DNA of 64,000 bases, taken from assembly GCF_004339525.1 (NCBI RefSeq), contig NZ_SMGE01000001.1:1240001-1304000 (forward strand), in the 5' to 3' direction. The number at the start of each line of letters is the position of its first letter. Position 1 is the first letter of the stretch. The translations under genes were made by a program, and so were the position numbers. The notes below the pieces were generated by a model. That model saw only the letters and a list, made by a program, of their open reading frames with translations, made no database searches and was not told the origin of the DNA. Positions 48,902-57,451 of the stretch are shown here, piece after piece. Source of the stretch: Flavobacterium sp. 90 (lineage in GTDB: Bacteria; Bacteroidota; Bacteroidia; Flavobacteriales; Flavobacteriaceae).

Positions 48902-50128
48902 CTACATCATATCAATATATCTATCGTGATATCCTAATAAATATAAAACTCCGTCAAGACCTAAACTTGAAATTGAGGTTGAGGCGTTTTCTTTTACTTT
49001 TGGTTTTGCGTGAAAAGCAATTCCTAATCCGGCTAGATTTAGCATTGGTAAATCATTTGCTCCATCTCCAACTGCAATAGTCTGGTTGATGTGAATTCCT
49101 TCTTTTTCGGCAATTGCTTTTAGATATTCGGCTTTCTTTTGACCGTCTACGATTTCGCCCAAATATTTACCGGTTAATTTACCGTCTTTAATTTCTAATT
49201 GATTGGCATGAACATAATCAATACCCAATTCTTTTTGCAGATAATCTCCAAAATAAGTGAATCCTCCAGATAAAATCGCCGTTTTATATCCGTAATATTT
49301 CAAGGCTTTCATCAAACGATGCGCTCCTTTTGTTATTGGTAAATTTACAGCAACATTTTGCAAAACATCTTCGCTCAAACCTTCCAATAACGCCATACGC
49401 TGTTTGAAACTTTCGTTGAAATCTATTTCGCCATTCATCGCAGATTCTGTAATGGCACGAACTTGTTCTCCTACTCCATTTAGTTCTGCCAATTCATCAA
49501 TTACCTCGGTTTGAATTAAAGTTGAATCCATATCAAAGCAAACTAAACGTCTGTTTCTTCTGTAGATATTGTCTTCCTGAAACGAAATATCGACATTTAA
49601 AGTTCTGGAAATTTCCATGAAACTTGCCGTCATAGCAATTTTATCTACAATATCTCCGGTTAGTGATAATTGTATACAAGAACGTGGATAATCTTCTTTT
49701 TCAACTACAGATGTTCTGCCTGTTAATCTTATGATAGAAACAATATTCAAATTTTGGTCGGATAATAACTTTGCGACTGCGGCTAATTGCGAAGCGGCAA
49801 GTTTCTCTCCTAAAATATTAATAATATAACGTTGCTTAGATTGTGTTTTTACCCAATTTTCGTAATCTTCAATTGAAATTGGAATAAATTTTACCTTTAC
49901 TTCTAATTCATAAGCTTTAAACAACAAATCTTTTAAAACTGGTCCTGAACTAGAGCCTGCTTCTACTTCGAATAAAATACCCAAAGATAATGTATCATGA
50001 ATATCGGCCTGACCAATATCTAAAATATTAGCATCATAAGCAGCCAATACTGCTGTCAAACCAGCTGTTACTCCTGGTTTATCATGTCCTGAAACTTTTA
50101 ATAGAATAATTTCTTTCTCTTCTGCCAT
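48902..50128 (-). CDS. serB: Phosphoserine phosphatase SerB with tandem ACT domains
   Basis: 408 aa. Two N-terminal ACT domains (~8-85 and ~100-182) precede a HAD phosphatase with FDMDSTLIQTE (Asp199 nucleophile, Asp201), the SGGFTYF motif, and VGDGANDLPMLNLAGLGIAF. This is the long regulatory form (as in mycobacterial SerB2) in which ACT domains bind an amino acid, so serine feedback is plausible. It makes L-serine from O-phosphoserine. No serA or serC is nearby. Confidence 0.94.
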   Translation of the reverse strand: MAEEKEIILLKVSGHDKPGVTAGLTAVLAAYDANILDIGQADIHDTLSLGILFEVEAGSSSGPVLKDLLFKAYELEVKVKFIPISIEDYENWVKTQSKQRYIINILGEKLAASQLAAVAKLLSDQNLNIVSIIRLTGRTSVVEKEDYPRSCIQLSLTGDIVDKIAMTASFMEISRTLNVDISFQEDNIYRRNRRLVCFDMDSTLIQTEVIDELAELNGVGEQVRAITESAMNGEIDFNESFKQRMALLEGLSEDVLQNVAVNLPITKGAHRLMKALKYYGYKTAILSGGFTYFGDYLQKELGIDYVHANQLEIKDGKLTGKYLGEIVDGQKKAEYLKAIAEKEGIHINQTIAVGDGANDLPMLNLAGLGIAFHAKPKVKENASTSISSLGLDGVLYLLGYHDRYIDMM

Positions 50129-50213
50129 TTTATCTTTGTTGATTTTTTAAGAAGCGACAAAAATCGGCAATCTATTTTTTATAAAAAAGGATATTGTTTG
50201 TTTTTTTTGTAAA

Positions 50214-50240
50214 GAAAAAGCACATATGAATGTGCTTTTT
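50214..50240 (-). terminator. Intrinsic terminator of the VOC/SRPBCC cluster
   Basis: AAAAAGCACAT pairs with ATGTGCTTTTT. On the minus strand it lies between the gene at 50366-50806 and serB. Confidence 0.75.
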
Positions 50241-50298
50241 GAATTAATTTAACAATAATACTTTACTATTGAAATAACGTAACAAGTGGGATTGTTTT

Positions 50299-50359
50299 AT
50301 CACCACGAATTCACGAATTATATTCGCTTAATGAGAAAAATTCGTGAATTCGTGGCGAT
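50299..50359. repeat. Inverted array of CACGAATT words
   Basis: CCACGAATTCACGAATT faces AATTCGTGAATTCGTGG, with a short loop. It ends just before the stop codon of the VOC gene. Confidence 0.78.
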
Positions 50360-50365
50360 GAAAAA

Positions 50366-50806
50366 TTATTTTTGGTTTTCATCGAAATTCACCATCCAGC
50401 TTATACCAAATTTATCTTTGAACATTCCGAAATAAGCGCCCCAAAATGTTTTCCCAAGAGGCATATAAATAGTTCCTCCTGCCGAAAGTCCGTTGAAGAT
50501 TCTGTCTGCTTCTGCTTCACTTTCTACATTGATTGATACTGAAAAGTTTCCACCAAAAACTACATCACCTGATTGTTCGTTACTATCGCTTCCCATTAAA
50601 ATGGTGTCACCAATTGGCAATGAAACGTGCATAATTCTGTTAGCATCTTTATCTGATACTTCCGGACAGCTTCCGTTTTCGTCTGCAGGCATGTCTTTAA
50701 ATTTTCCGATATACGGAAATTCTCCTCCAAAAACTGATTTGTAAAATAGAAATGCTTCTTCGCAATTTCCGTTAAAAATTAAATAAGGGTTTACTGATGT
50801 TGCCAT
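50366..50806 (-). CDS. VOC-superfamily protein, PhnB/YjdN type
   Basis: 146 aa. The start ATSVNPYLIFNGNCEEAFLFYKSVFGG and the end WGAYFGMFKDKFGISWMVN are the conserved PhnB-like betaalphabeta-beta-beta folds of VOC (glyoxalase/bleomycin-resistance) proteins. The substrate is unknown. It is the last gene of a six-gene minus-strand run of alternating VOC and SRPBCC genes opposite a GlxA-type regulator. Confidence 0.88.
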   Translation of the reverse strand: MATSVNPYLIFNGNCEEAFLFYKSVFGGEFPYIGKFKDMPADENGSCPEVSDKDANRIMHVSLPIGDTILMGSDSNEQSGDVVFGGNFSVSINVESEAEADRIFNGLSAGGTIYMPLGKTFWGAYFGMFKDKFGISWMVNFDENQK

Positions 50807-50874
50807 GATATTTTGTTTTTTTTGTTTGTTATAGTTATTCTATTCTCTTAAGTCTATCCTCTTTCTTCTATTCT

Positions 50875-51318
50875 CTATTCTCCTGCTTCTGATAGCTCTT
50901 TTACAACTTCTAATCCTTTTGGGAAAACTTCTTTATAATAATCGATATACTTTTCGACTGTATCAATTTGAGCGACTAAATCTATAAATTCATCATCCGG
51001 AATTAATCGATAGGTTTCCATTGCGCCACTCCACTTTTTTGTTTCTTCGTTAATTGGTAATTCTTCAAAGTCTTTTATTTCACCCAAATGTTTAAAAGCC
51101 ATATACTCATTTAGAACTTTCGTCTCGATAATACTATACATTCCTTCTCCGCTGGGAGACATGAAATGCACTTTATCACCTTGATTCCAATCGGTTATAG
51201 TGTATGAACCTTCACAAAAAACTCCTGTCCATTTTTTATAGGTTTCGTCATCCCATAAAACTGACCAGATTTTTTCTGCCGACGCCTTGATTCTGATTTT
51301 AAATTCTAATGTTTCCAT
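50875..51318 (-). CDS. SRPBCC (AHSA1-like) domain protein
   Basis: 147 aa from the ATG at 51318, one base after the previous stop codon. FKIRIKASAEKIWSVLWDDETYKKW is the N-terminal strand and helix of the helix-grip (START/Bet v1-like) fold. It binds a hydrophobic ligand or acts as an Hsp90-cochaperone-like domain; neither can be proven here. It is coupled to the VOC gene at 51320. Confidence 0.85.
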   Translation of the reverse strand: METLEFKIRIKASAEKIWSVLWDDETYKKWTGVFCEGSYTITDWNQGDKVHFMSPSGEGMYSIIETKVLNEYMAFKHLGEIKDFEELPINEETKKWSGAMETYRLIPDDEFIDLVAQIDTVEKYIDYYKEVFPKGLEVVKELSEAGE

Positions 51319-51319
51319 A

Positions 51320-51727
51320 TTATGATAATTTACTAAAATCCATAAAAAGTACATTCCAACGATGACCGTCTAAATCTGCAAAACCAAAACCATACATCCA
51401 ACCTTGACTTTCTGCAGGAGGAGCAAAAACGGTTCCGCCAGCTTCTGCAACTTTTTTTGCCAATTCATCAACTTCTGCAACACTTTCTGCATCAATCGAA
51501 ATCAAAACTTCTGAACTCAATTTTGTATCGGTAAGTTTGTTTTGAGAAAAACTGGCGAATAATGATTCTTCAAAAAGCATTACTACAAATTTTCCTTCAC
51601 CCACGATCATGCAAGTCGAACTTGGCGTATCGTGTTCTTCATTAAAAGAGAATCCTATTTTCGAGAAAAAGGCTTTAGATTTTGCCACCTCTTTTACAGG
51701 CAAATTCAGCCAAATTTGTTTTGTCAT
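51320..51727 (-). CDS. VOC-superfamily protein (glyoxalase-like)
   Basis: 135 aa. IWLNLPVKEVAKSKAFFSKIGF at the start and GWMYGFGFADLDGHRWNVLF at the end are typical VOC half-sites. It is about as long as, and clearly similar to, the VOC protein at 52765-53175 (both share LNLPVK, F-F-x-x-x-GFSFN, and W-M-Y near the end), so they are paralogues. The SRPBCC gene starts 1 nt after its stop. Confidence 0.88.
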   Translation of the reverse strand: MTKQIWLNLPVKEVAKSKAFFSKIGFSFNEEHDTPSSTCMIVGEGKFVVMLFEESLFASFSQNKLTDTKLSSEVLISIDAESVAEVDELAKKVAEAGGTVFAPPAESQGWMYGFGFADLDGHRWNVLFMDFSKLS

Positions 51728-51886
51728 AGTTTTATGTTTAGGTTAAACCATATAAGTGATGTAAGATAATTTAAGTGATACTTGCTAAGTTTATGTTCTC
51801 GCAAAGTCGCAGAGTCACAAAGTTTTTTTTCCTCGGTCCCTTTGAACCTTTGTCCCTTTTTTAAGCCTTTGAACCTTAGAAAAAAA

Positions 51887-52291
51887 CTAATTTTGCTCTA
51901 CATAACTTTTAAAATTATCCATGATTGCCTGCCAGCCTCCGCGTTGCATCTCCTCTGGATTTTGGGTTTCTGGATCAAAACTTTCGACTACTTCAATTCC
52001 ACTTGGAGTTTCTTCGAAACTAATTTCTACTTTTCTGCCATCTCCCAAAACATATTCAATTGCTTTGTGTTTTTCTACCAATGTATATTCACCACCAAAA
52101 TCAAAACTCATGCTGCCATCTTTTGCTGCCATTGTAGATTTAAATGTTCCGCCTTCTCTTAAATCATTTTCGGCATAAGGCGTGTGCCAGTCTGGCGAAG
52201 CAAAGCTCCATTTTGTAATGTGTTCCGGCAATGTCCATAAATCCCAAACTTTGTCTATTGATGCGCTAATTGTGTTTTTTACTGTTATCAT
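51887..52291 (-). CDS. SRPBCC (AHSA1-like) domain protein, paralogue 1
   Basis: 134 aa. ITVKNTISASIDKVWDLWTLPEHITKW and DWHTPYAENDLREGGTFKS are shared almost word for word with the next gene upstream (52339-52746), so the two arose by tandem duplication. Helix-grip fold of the AHSA1 type; ligand unknown. It is in the alternating VOC/SRPBCC run. Confidence 0.88.
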   Translation of the reverse strand: MITVKNTISASIDKVWDLWTLPEHITKWSFASPDWHTPYAENDLREGGTFKSTMAAKDGSMSFDFGGEYTLVEKHKAIEYVLGDGRKVEISFEETPSGIEVVESFDPETQNPEEMQRGGWQAIMDNFKSYVEQN

Positions 52292-52338
52292 TATATCTTT
52301 TTGTTTATTGTTTAATATTTGTTTTTTAATTGATTTAA

Positions 52339-52746
52339 TTATTCAAAATTTTCAACGTATTCTTTAAATTTCTGAACAACTGCCTTACAAAATTGCTCTT
52401 GCATATCCTCAGAAAGTGTTGCTTCAGGTTCAAATATTTCTGTAAGTTTTGTTTCTGAACCTAAATTTTCAAAACGAATACTTGCAATTCTATTGTCCGA
52501 AAGTCGATATTCAATTAATGAAAATTTTTCTATTTTAGTGTAAACTCCTTCAAAATCAAAACCCTCGTTTCCATTTTTTGAAGCCATTGTAAATTTGAAT
52601 TTACCGCCTACTTTCAAATCATTTTCTGCAAAAGGTGTATGCCAATCTGCAAAAGGAATATTCCAATTCTTTATGTGTTCCGGTAATGTCCATAATTCCC
52701 ACACTTTCTCAACTGGTGCATTAATTAAATTTTGAACTTTTATCAT
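52339..52746 (-). CDS. SRPBCC (AHSA1-like) domain protein, paralogue 2
   Basis: 135 aa. IKVQNLINAPVEKVWELWTLPEHIKNW and DWHTPFAENDLKVGGKFKF match the paralogue at 51887-52291. It begins 18 nt after the stop codon of the VOC gene upstream, so they are cotranscribed. Confidence 0.88.
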   Translation of the reverse strand: MIKVQNLINAPVEKVWELWTLPEHIKNWNIPFADWHTPFAENDLKVGGKFKFTMASKNGNEGFDFEGVYTKIEKFSLIEYRLSDNRIASIRFENLGSETKLTEIFEPEATLSEDMQEQFCKAVVQKFKEYVENFE

Positions 52747-52764
52747 TTTACAGTTTTATCTTAG

Positions 52765-53175
52765 TTACATTTTATCCGGAATCTGATCTTCATCTATAAC
52801 CGAGAATTCCCAATGATGTCCATCTAAATCAAAAAAGGAACGATAATACATCCAACCATAATCTTGTGCTTCTGCATATTCAGTTGCTCCATTTTTGAGC
52901 GCGTTCTCAATGATTTCATCTACTTTTTCACGACTTTCAGTTTGTACGGAAAGAATTACCTCGTTAGTAGTTTCTGCATTGCAAATTTCTTTGTGTGTAA
53001 ATGTTTTATAGAACTCTTCAACTAACAACATCGCATTGATGTTTTTACCAATGATCAGACAAGTTCCTTTATCATTTGTAAATTGTGGATTGAACGAAAA
53101 ACCTAAGTGGGTAAAAAATGATATTGACCGATTTAAATCTTTTACAGGAAGATTTAAGAAAATTTTTGTTTCCAT
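52765..53175 (-). CDS. VOC-superfamily protein, paralogue of 51320-51727
   Basis: 136 aa. IFLNLPVKDLNRSISFFTHLGFSFN at the start and GWMYYRSFFDLDGHHWEF near the end. First gene of the minus-strand run, divergent from the GlxA-type regulator 140 bp away. The repeated VOC-then-SRPBCC order suggests duplication of a two-gene unit. Confidence 0.88.
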   Translation of the reverse strand: METKIFLNLPVKDLNRSISFFTHLGFSFNPQFTNDKGTCLIIGKNINAMLLVEEFYKTFTHKEICNAETTNEVILSVQTESREKVDEIIENALKNGATEYAEAQDYGWMYYRSFFDLDGHHWEFSVIDEDQIPDKM

Positions 53176-53236
53176 TTTTATATAAAATTACAAATTATTA
53201 AGACAAAATTAGATTATTAACATTAAGCTTAAGATA

Positions 53237-53266
53237 CTTTAAATGTCAACTTTAGGGTCATTTAAG
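53237..53266. promoter_or_regulatory. Candidate operator in the VOC cluster/GlxA divergent region
   Basis: CTTTAAATG at 53237-53245 and CATTTAAG at 53259-53266 are inverted half-sites (one extra base in the first). A second palindrome TTAAGCTTAA is at 53223-53232. They are candidates for the divergent regulator or another factor. Confidence 0.4.
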
Positions 53267-53276
53267 ACAATTTATC

Positions 53277-53284
53277 TACTTTTG
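53277..53284 (+). promoter_or_regulatory. Putative -7 promoter element of the GlxA-type regulator
   Basis: TACTTTTG matches TAnnTTTG, 32 nt before the start codon. Confidence 0.5.
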
Positions 53285-53315
53285 TTAGAATATTTTTTTC
53301 TAAAATAACAAGACG

Positions 53316-54281
53316 ATGACTAAGAAAGTAGGCCTGATCATACCTCATGATTATAAGTTATTAAGCATAGCAGCGATTTTAGAAGTTTTTGAAACGGCTA
53401 ATAAACTTGCTAAAGAAGATCAAAAACCGTTTGACATTATGGTTTTTCAATTGGCTGAACAGATTAGCGATAAACGTTTATTTGGATATGATGTAAATAT
53501 TATTGAAGAATCGAATGAATCTTTGGGTCTGATTTTGATTCCGGCTTTTACCACTGATAATATGAGTGAAATGATTGCGAAGAATAAAAATTTTATTCCG
53601 TGGTTAAAAAAACAACATACATCAGGCGCCGAATTAGCGAGTTTTTGTACAGGCGCTTTTTTATTTGCTGCTTCAGGTTTGCTCAACGAAAAACTGGCAA
53701 CAACTCATGTCGACGCTTGTAGTGCTTTTACTAAAGCTTTTCCAATGGTGAAACTAAAACCCGAAGAAACTTTAACAGCCGACGGAAGTCTATATACCAG
53801 CGGTGGTTCTACCTCAACATTTCATTTATTGATTCTTTTAGTTCAAAAATATTGTGGAAATGAAATTGCAGTACAAATTGCAAAAATATTCTCGATCGAT
53901 TTGAACCGATATAAGCAAAGCTACTTTAGCACTTTTAGACCCAATCATTTGCATAATGATACGCTGGTTGCGATGCTACAGCAAAAAATAGAAAGTCAAT
54001 ATCATTCGATCGAAAAACTGGAAGAAATCACAAAAGATATTCCAACAAGTGCGCGCAACATGACACGAAGATTTAAACAAGTTACGGGAATTCCGCCAAT
54101 TGAATATTTACAAAATATAAGAGTCGAAAGTTCTAAGAAATATTTAGAACAAACACAGCTTTCGATTTCGGAGATTATCGAAAAAACAGGTTACAATGAT
54201 CCCAAAGCTTTTAGAAAAGTATTCTATAAAATGGTTGGAATGAAACCTATTGAATATCGCGAGAAATTTAGGGTTCAGTAA
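53316..54281 (+). CDS. GlxA-family transcriptional regulator (DJ-1/PfpI sensor plus AraC DNA-binding)
   Basis: 321 aa. The N-terminal DJ-1/PfpI-like domain (~1-190) has the nucleophile elbow ASFCTGAFLFAASGLL; the C-terminal AraC domain (~225-321) ends with ISEIIEKTGYNDPKAFRKVF and GMKPIEYREKF. The ligand is unknown. It is divergent from the VOC/SRPBCC run and is the likely regulator of that cluster. Its stop codon abuts hairpin copy D. Confidence 0.92.
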   Translation: MTKKVGLIIPHDYKLLSIAAILEVFETANKLAKEDQKPFDIMVFQLAEQISDKRLFGYDVNIIEESNESLGLILIPAFTTDNMSEMIAKNKNFIPWLKKQHTSGAELASFCTGAFLFAASGLLNEKLATTHVDACSAFTKAFPMVKLKPEETLTADGSLYTSGGSTSTFHLLILLVQKYCGNEIAVQIAKIFSIDLNRYKQSYFSTFRPNHLHNDTLVAMLQQKIESQYHSIEKLEEITKDIPTSARNMTRRFKQVTGIPPIEYLQNIRVESSKKYLEQTQLSISEIIEKTGYNDPKAFRKVFYKMVGMKPIEYREKFRVQ

Positions 54282-54330
54282 TTTTTTTAGGAGCAGAAAT
54301 CTCGTTTTCAAAAGGCCTCCTTTCCTGCTC

Positions 54331-54390
54331 TACACTATATCTTTTGTCGTGAAACCCACGACAAAAGGATATCGTTTCGATCAGGGCTAA
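54331..54390 (-). repeat. Covarying hairpin element, copy D
   Basis: On the minus strand: 5' box TTAGCCCTGATCGAAACGAT, inner stem TTTTGTCGTG/CACGACAAAA, 3' side GATATAGTGTAGAGC. Homology with copy B extends over 54282-54412, with the words GAAAATGAGATTTCTG and GAAAACGAGATTTCTG as flanking direct repeats. It fills the gap between convergent genes. Confidence 0.8.
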
Positions 54391-54436
54391 ATCAGAAATC
54401 TCATTTTCATAATTTAACAAGCACTTTAAAAAGAAA

Positions 54437-55111
54437 CTACGATGATTTTATAATCCACATCAAGACCTTTTTATTTTGTTTCAAAAGCGCGTCAATTTCT
54501 GTCATGCTTTCATTTGAAACTGCGGGACAACCCCAACCTTCAGGCGTTCCTTCAGGATAAGTTTCATTACTTGAAATGGCATCCCAGGAATGCAAAACAA
54601 TAGCACGATTTCTTGCATTTGAGTTTGTATTGTCTTTTCCTTGTAATATGTAATTCACTTTAATTCCCCATTGACTTACACCACGATCCAAAATAACAAA
54701 TTTGCCAATCGACGAGCAATGTGAATCAAACTCGTTACTTATTATTGCTTTTTCTTTTGACATTGTTGCACCCCATTTATTATCGCCACAACCATGACTC
54801 ACTATATAGGATTTTGAGATTTTGTCTTTTTTAAAATCATAAACAAAAAACCTTTTCAAACCGGAATGCACTCCTAAATCAATTAGAAAAAACTGATCTT
54901 GATTTAGATTATTTTTTTGGCAGTATTGCTTTGCTTCTTTGTAATACTTGCTGTAATTAATTTCTTTAATTTCATTACGAGGTTTTATTTCCGAAGTTGT
55001 TGGATTTGTTTTTATAACACTAGATAAATTATTTTCAGAAATATCTTTATTCTTATTACACGATAAAAGCAAAAGGAAAATTAAATTTAAAACAACAAAT
55101 ATTTTTTTCAT
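54437..55111 (-). CDS. Lipoprotein with murein L,D-transpeptidase-like (YkuD-type) domain
   Basis: 224 aa. Signal peptide with lipobox LLSC (Cys18), a short linker, then a catalytic domain: HSGLKRFFVYDF, SHGCGDNKWGAT, VLHSWDAISSNE (His174) and the active-site motif GWGCPAVS (Cys195). This matches the murein L,D-transpeptidase catalytic family (YkuD_2). Such enzymes crosslink peptidoglycan 3-3, attach lipoproteins, or in some cases only cleave. It is convergent with the GlxA gene and 3' to clpX. Confidence 0.86.
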   Translation of the reverse strand: MKKIFVVLNLIFLLLLSCNKNKDISENNLSSVIKTNPTTSEIKPRNEIKEINYSKYYKEAKQYCQKNNLNQDQFFLIDLGVHSGLKRFFVYDFKKDKISKSYIVSHGCGDNKWGATMSKEKAIISNEFDSHCSSIGKFVILDRGVSQWGIKVNYILQGKDNTNSNARNRAIVLHSWDAISSNETYPEGTPEGWGCPAVSNESMTEIDALLKQNKKVLMWIIKSS

Positions 55112-55142
55112 AATTAAAGACAGAAGTGTTCCTCAAAAGTAT

Positions 55143-55176
55143 AAAAAAAACCTGTTCAAATAAATGAACAGGTTTT
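55143..55176 (-). terminator. Intrinsic terminator of clpX
   Basis: AAAACCTGTTCA pairs with TGAACAGGTTTT, and on the minus strand the stem runs into a T run. A second perfect hairpin (TTTGTCAAAGTT/AACTTTGACAAA) lies just before it at 55185-55211. Confidence 0.85.
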
Positions 55177-55224
55177 AAGGAAACTTTGTCAAAGTTTTGA
55201 ACTTTGACAAAATAATATCAATAT

Positions 55225-56457
55225 TTAAGAAGCAATTTCCATTCGCTTCAATAAGTTTTTATTCAAAGTATGTTTTGCATAATCTTTGTCGATTGTCAAA
55301 ACTTTATCGTCTGAACTTGGCAATTCGTACATTGCATCTGTTAAGATAGCTTCACATAACGAACGTAATCCACGAGCTCCTAATTTGTATTCTAATGCTT
55401 TGTCAACAATAAAATCTAATGCTTCGTTTGTAATCGTAAATTCAACATCATCCATCATGAATAATTTTTGATATTGTTTGATTAACGCATTTTTAGGTTG
55501 TGTCAAAATTGCACGTAATGTTTCGCGATCTAAAGGATCCATATGTGTCAAAACTGGCAAACGACCAATTATCTCCGGAATCAATCCAAAATCTTTAATG
55601 TCTTTTGGAATGATATATTGCAGCAAATTGTCTTTATCAATATTATCTACATTTTTAGATGTAGAATATCCAACTGCCTGACGGTTTAAACGTTTAGAAA
55701 TAATACGCTCAACTCCATCAAAAGCTCCACCTGCGATAAACAAGATGTTTTGAGTATTTACCTCAACAAATTTCTGGTCCGGATGTTTACGTCCTCCTTT
55801 TGGTGGCACATTTACAACTGTTCCTTCTAATAGTTTCAATAAAGCTTGTTGAACTCCTTCACCAGAAACGTCACGTGTTATCGATGGATTATCGCTCTTA
55901 CGGGCAATTTTATCAATCTCATCAATAAATACGATTCCTCTTTCTGCTTTTGTAACGTCGTAATCAGCGGCTTGTAATAAACGTGTCAAAATACTTTCGA
56001 CATCTTCACCAACATAACCTGCTTCTGTAAGTACAGTTGCATCTACGATAGCCAAAGGAACATCTAACATTTTTGCGATAGTTTTTGCTACCAATGTTTT
56101 TCCGGTTCCGGTTTGACCAACCATGATAATGTTACTTTTTTCAATCTCTACTTCGTCGTCCAATTGCTGTTGCATTAAACGTTTGTAGTGATTGTAAACC
56201 GCAACTGACATTACTTTTTTAGTCTGATCCTGACCAATTACATATTGATCTAAGAAAGCTCTGATTTCTTTTGGTTTCTTTAAAATTAAATCCCCAACAA
56301 GTTTAGCGCTTCCGCTTGATTTTAATTCTTCTAATACAATTCCGTGTGCTTGTTCAATACACTTATCACAGATATGTGCATTGATACCTGCAATTAATAA
56401 ATTAGTTTCTGGCTTCTTTCTTCCACAAAACGAACATTCTAATACTACTTTTGCCAT
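55225..56457 (-). CDS. clpX: ATP-dependent Clp protease ATPase subunit ClpX
   Basis: 410 aa. N-terminal zinc finger (Cys8, Cys11, Cys30, Cys33), Walker A GQTGTGKT (114-121), pore loop GYVGED, Walker [11 protein letters not shown], sensor and [11 protein letters not shown] motifs are all present. It unfolds tagged proteins and feeds them to ClpP. The order tig-clpP-clpX on the minus strand is the classic one. A predicted -7 box (56481-56488) suggests it also has its own promoter. Confidence 0.96.
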   Translation of the reverse strand: MAKVVLECSFCGRKKPETNLLIAGINAHICDKCIEQAHGIVLEELKSSGSAKLVGDLILKKPKEIRAFLDQYVIGQDQTKKVMSVAVYNHYKRLMQQQLDDEVEIEKSNIIMVGQTGTGKTLVAKTIAKMLDVPLAIVDATVLTEAGYVGEDVESILTRLLQAADYDVTKAERGIVFIDEIDKIARKSDNPSITRDVSGEGVQQALLKLLEGTVVNVPPKGGRKHPDQKFVEVNTQNILFIAGGAFDGVERIISKRLNRQAVGYSTSKNVDNIDKDNLLQYIIPKDIKDFGLIPEIIGRLPVLTHMDPLDRETLRAILTQPKNALIKQYQKLFMMDDVEFTITNEALDFIVDKALEYKLGARGLRSLCEAILTDAMYELPSSDDKVLTIDKDYAKHTLNKNLLKRMEIAS

Positions 56458-56464
56458 TCTTTAT

Positions 56465-56622
56465 TTAAGTTACTAAGCTGCAAAGATACTAAGTTTCTAA
56501 GCTTTTTACTTTAAAACTTAAAAACTTAGCATCTTTCAGCTTAATCTTTTTTTTATTTTTTTGAATTTCAAATTAAATAGAATACTAAGAACCTTAGTGT
56601 CTTAGTAACTTAGAAACTCAAA
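56465..56622. repeat. Inverted array of CTAAG words between clpP and clpX
   Basis: TTACTAAGCTGCAAAGATAC and TAAGTTTCTAAGC near 56470-56501 face the complementary CTTAGTGTCTTAG/TAACTTAGAAACT at 56595-56617. The array overlaps the predicted clpX promoter. Confidence 0.65.
56481..56488 (-). promoter_or_regulatory. Putative -7 promoter element of clpX inside the CTAAG array
   Basis: On the minus strand TATCTTTG matches TAnnTTTG, 23 nt before the clpX ATG. No convincing -33 TTG is seen. Confidence 0.5.
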
Positions 56623-56624
56623 AA

Positions 56625-57299
56625 TTATCCTCTTCTCAATACTTCATCAATCATTCCGTACTCTTTAGCTTCGTCAGCGATCATCCAATAATCACGCTCA
56701 CTGTCTTTGTGTACTTTATCAAAAGTTTGTCCTGAATGTTGAGAGATGATGTTATACAATTCATCTTTCAATTTCAACATTTCACGTAAGTTGATTTCCA
56801 TATCAGTTGCAACTCCTTGTGCTCCTCCAGATGGTTGGTGAATCATTACTCTTGAATGTGGTAATGCTGAACGTTTTCCTGCTGCTCCTGCACATAATAA
56901 AACTGCTCCCATTGAAGCTGCCATTCCTGTACAAATTGTCGCTACATCTGGTTTGATGTATTGCATTGTGTCATAAATTCCTAATCCTGCGTAAACGCTT
57001 CCTCCAGGAGAATTTAGATAAATTTGAATATCTTTTGATGCATCAGCGCTTTCTAAAAATAATAACTGAGCCTGAACGATATTAGCGATTTGATCGTCGA
57101 TACCTGTTCCTAAAAAGATGATTCTGTCCATCATTAATCTTGAAAAAACGTCTAATTGAGAAATATTCAACTGACGTTCTTCTATAATATATGGAGTCAT
57201 ATTAGTTGGGTTCATCGCTGCTATGATTTTGTCATAGTACATTGCGTTTACTCCTTGGTGCTTTGTAGCAAATTTTTTAAATTCTTTACCGTAGTTCAT
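56625..57299 (-). CDS. clpP: ATP-dependent Clp protease proteolytic subunit ClpP
   Basis: 224 aa. Catalytic Ser129 in GMAASMGAVLL, His154 in HSRVMIHQPSGGAQG and an aspartate further on, with YLNSPGGSVYAGLGIYD before them. It assembles into two heptamers and degrades substrates from ClpX. The N-terminal ~25 residues are longer than the mature form and may be processed. It lies between tig and clpX. Confidence 0.96.
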   Translation of the reverse strand: MNYGKEFKKFATKHQGVNAMYYDKIIAAMNPTNMTPYIIEERQLNISQLDVFSRLMMDRIIFLGTGIDDQIANIVQAQLLFLESADASKDIQIYLNSPGGSVYAGLGIYDTMQYIKPDVATICTGMAASMGAVLLCAGAAGKRSALPHSRVMIHQPSGGAQGVATDMEINLREMLKLKDELYNIISQHSGQTFDKVHKDSERDYWMIADEAKEYGMIDEVLRRG

Positions 57300-57451
57300 A
57301 TGTATCTGTTCTAAGTTTTACTTTATTTAATGTATATATTCTTCATCAAAGGTTGTACCTATTTCTAAAGAATGTCAATTTGTCTTATTTTGAAAATTTG
57401 TTTCAGGTTTATTTTGTTTCAGGTTTCTAGTTCTGGAACTTGTTTCTTAAA

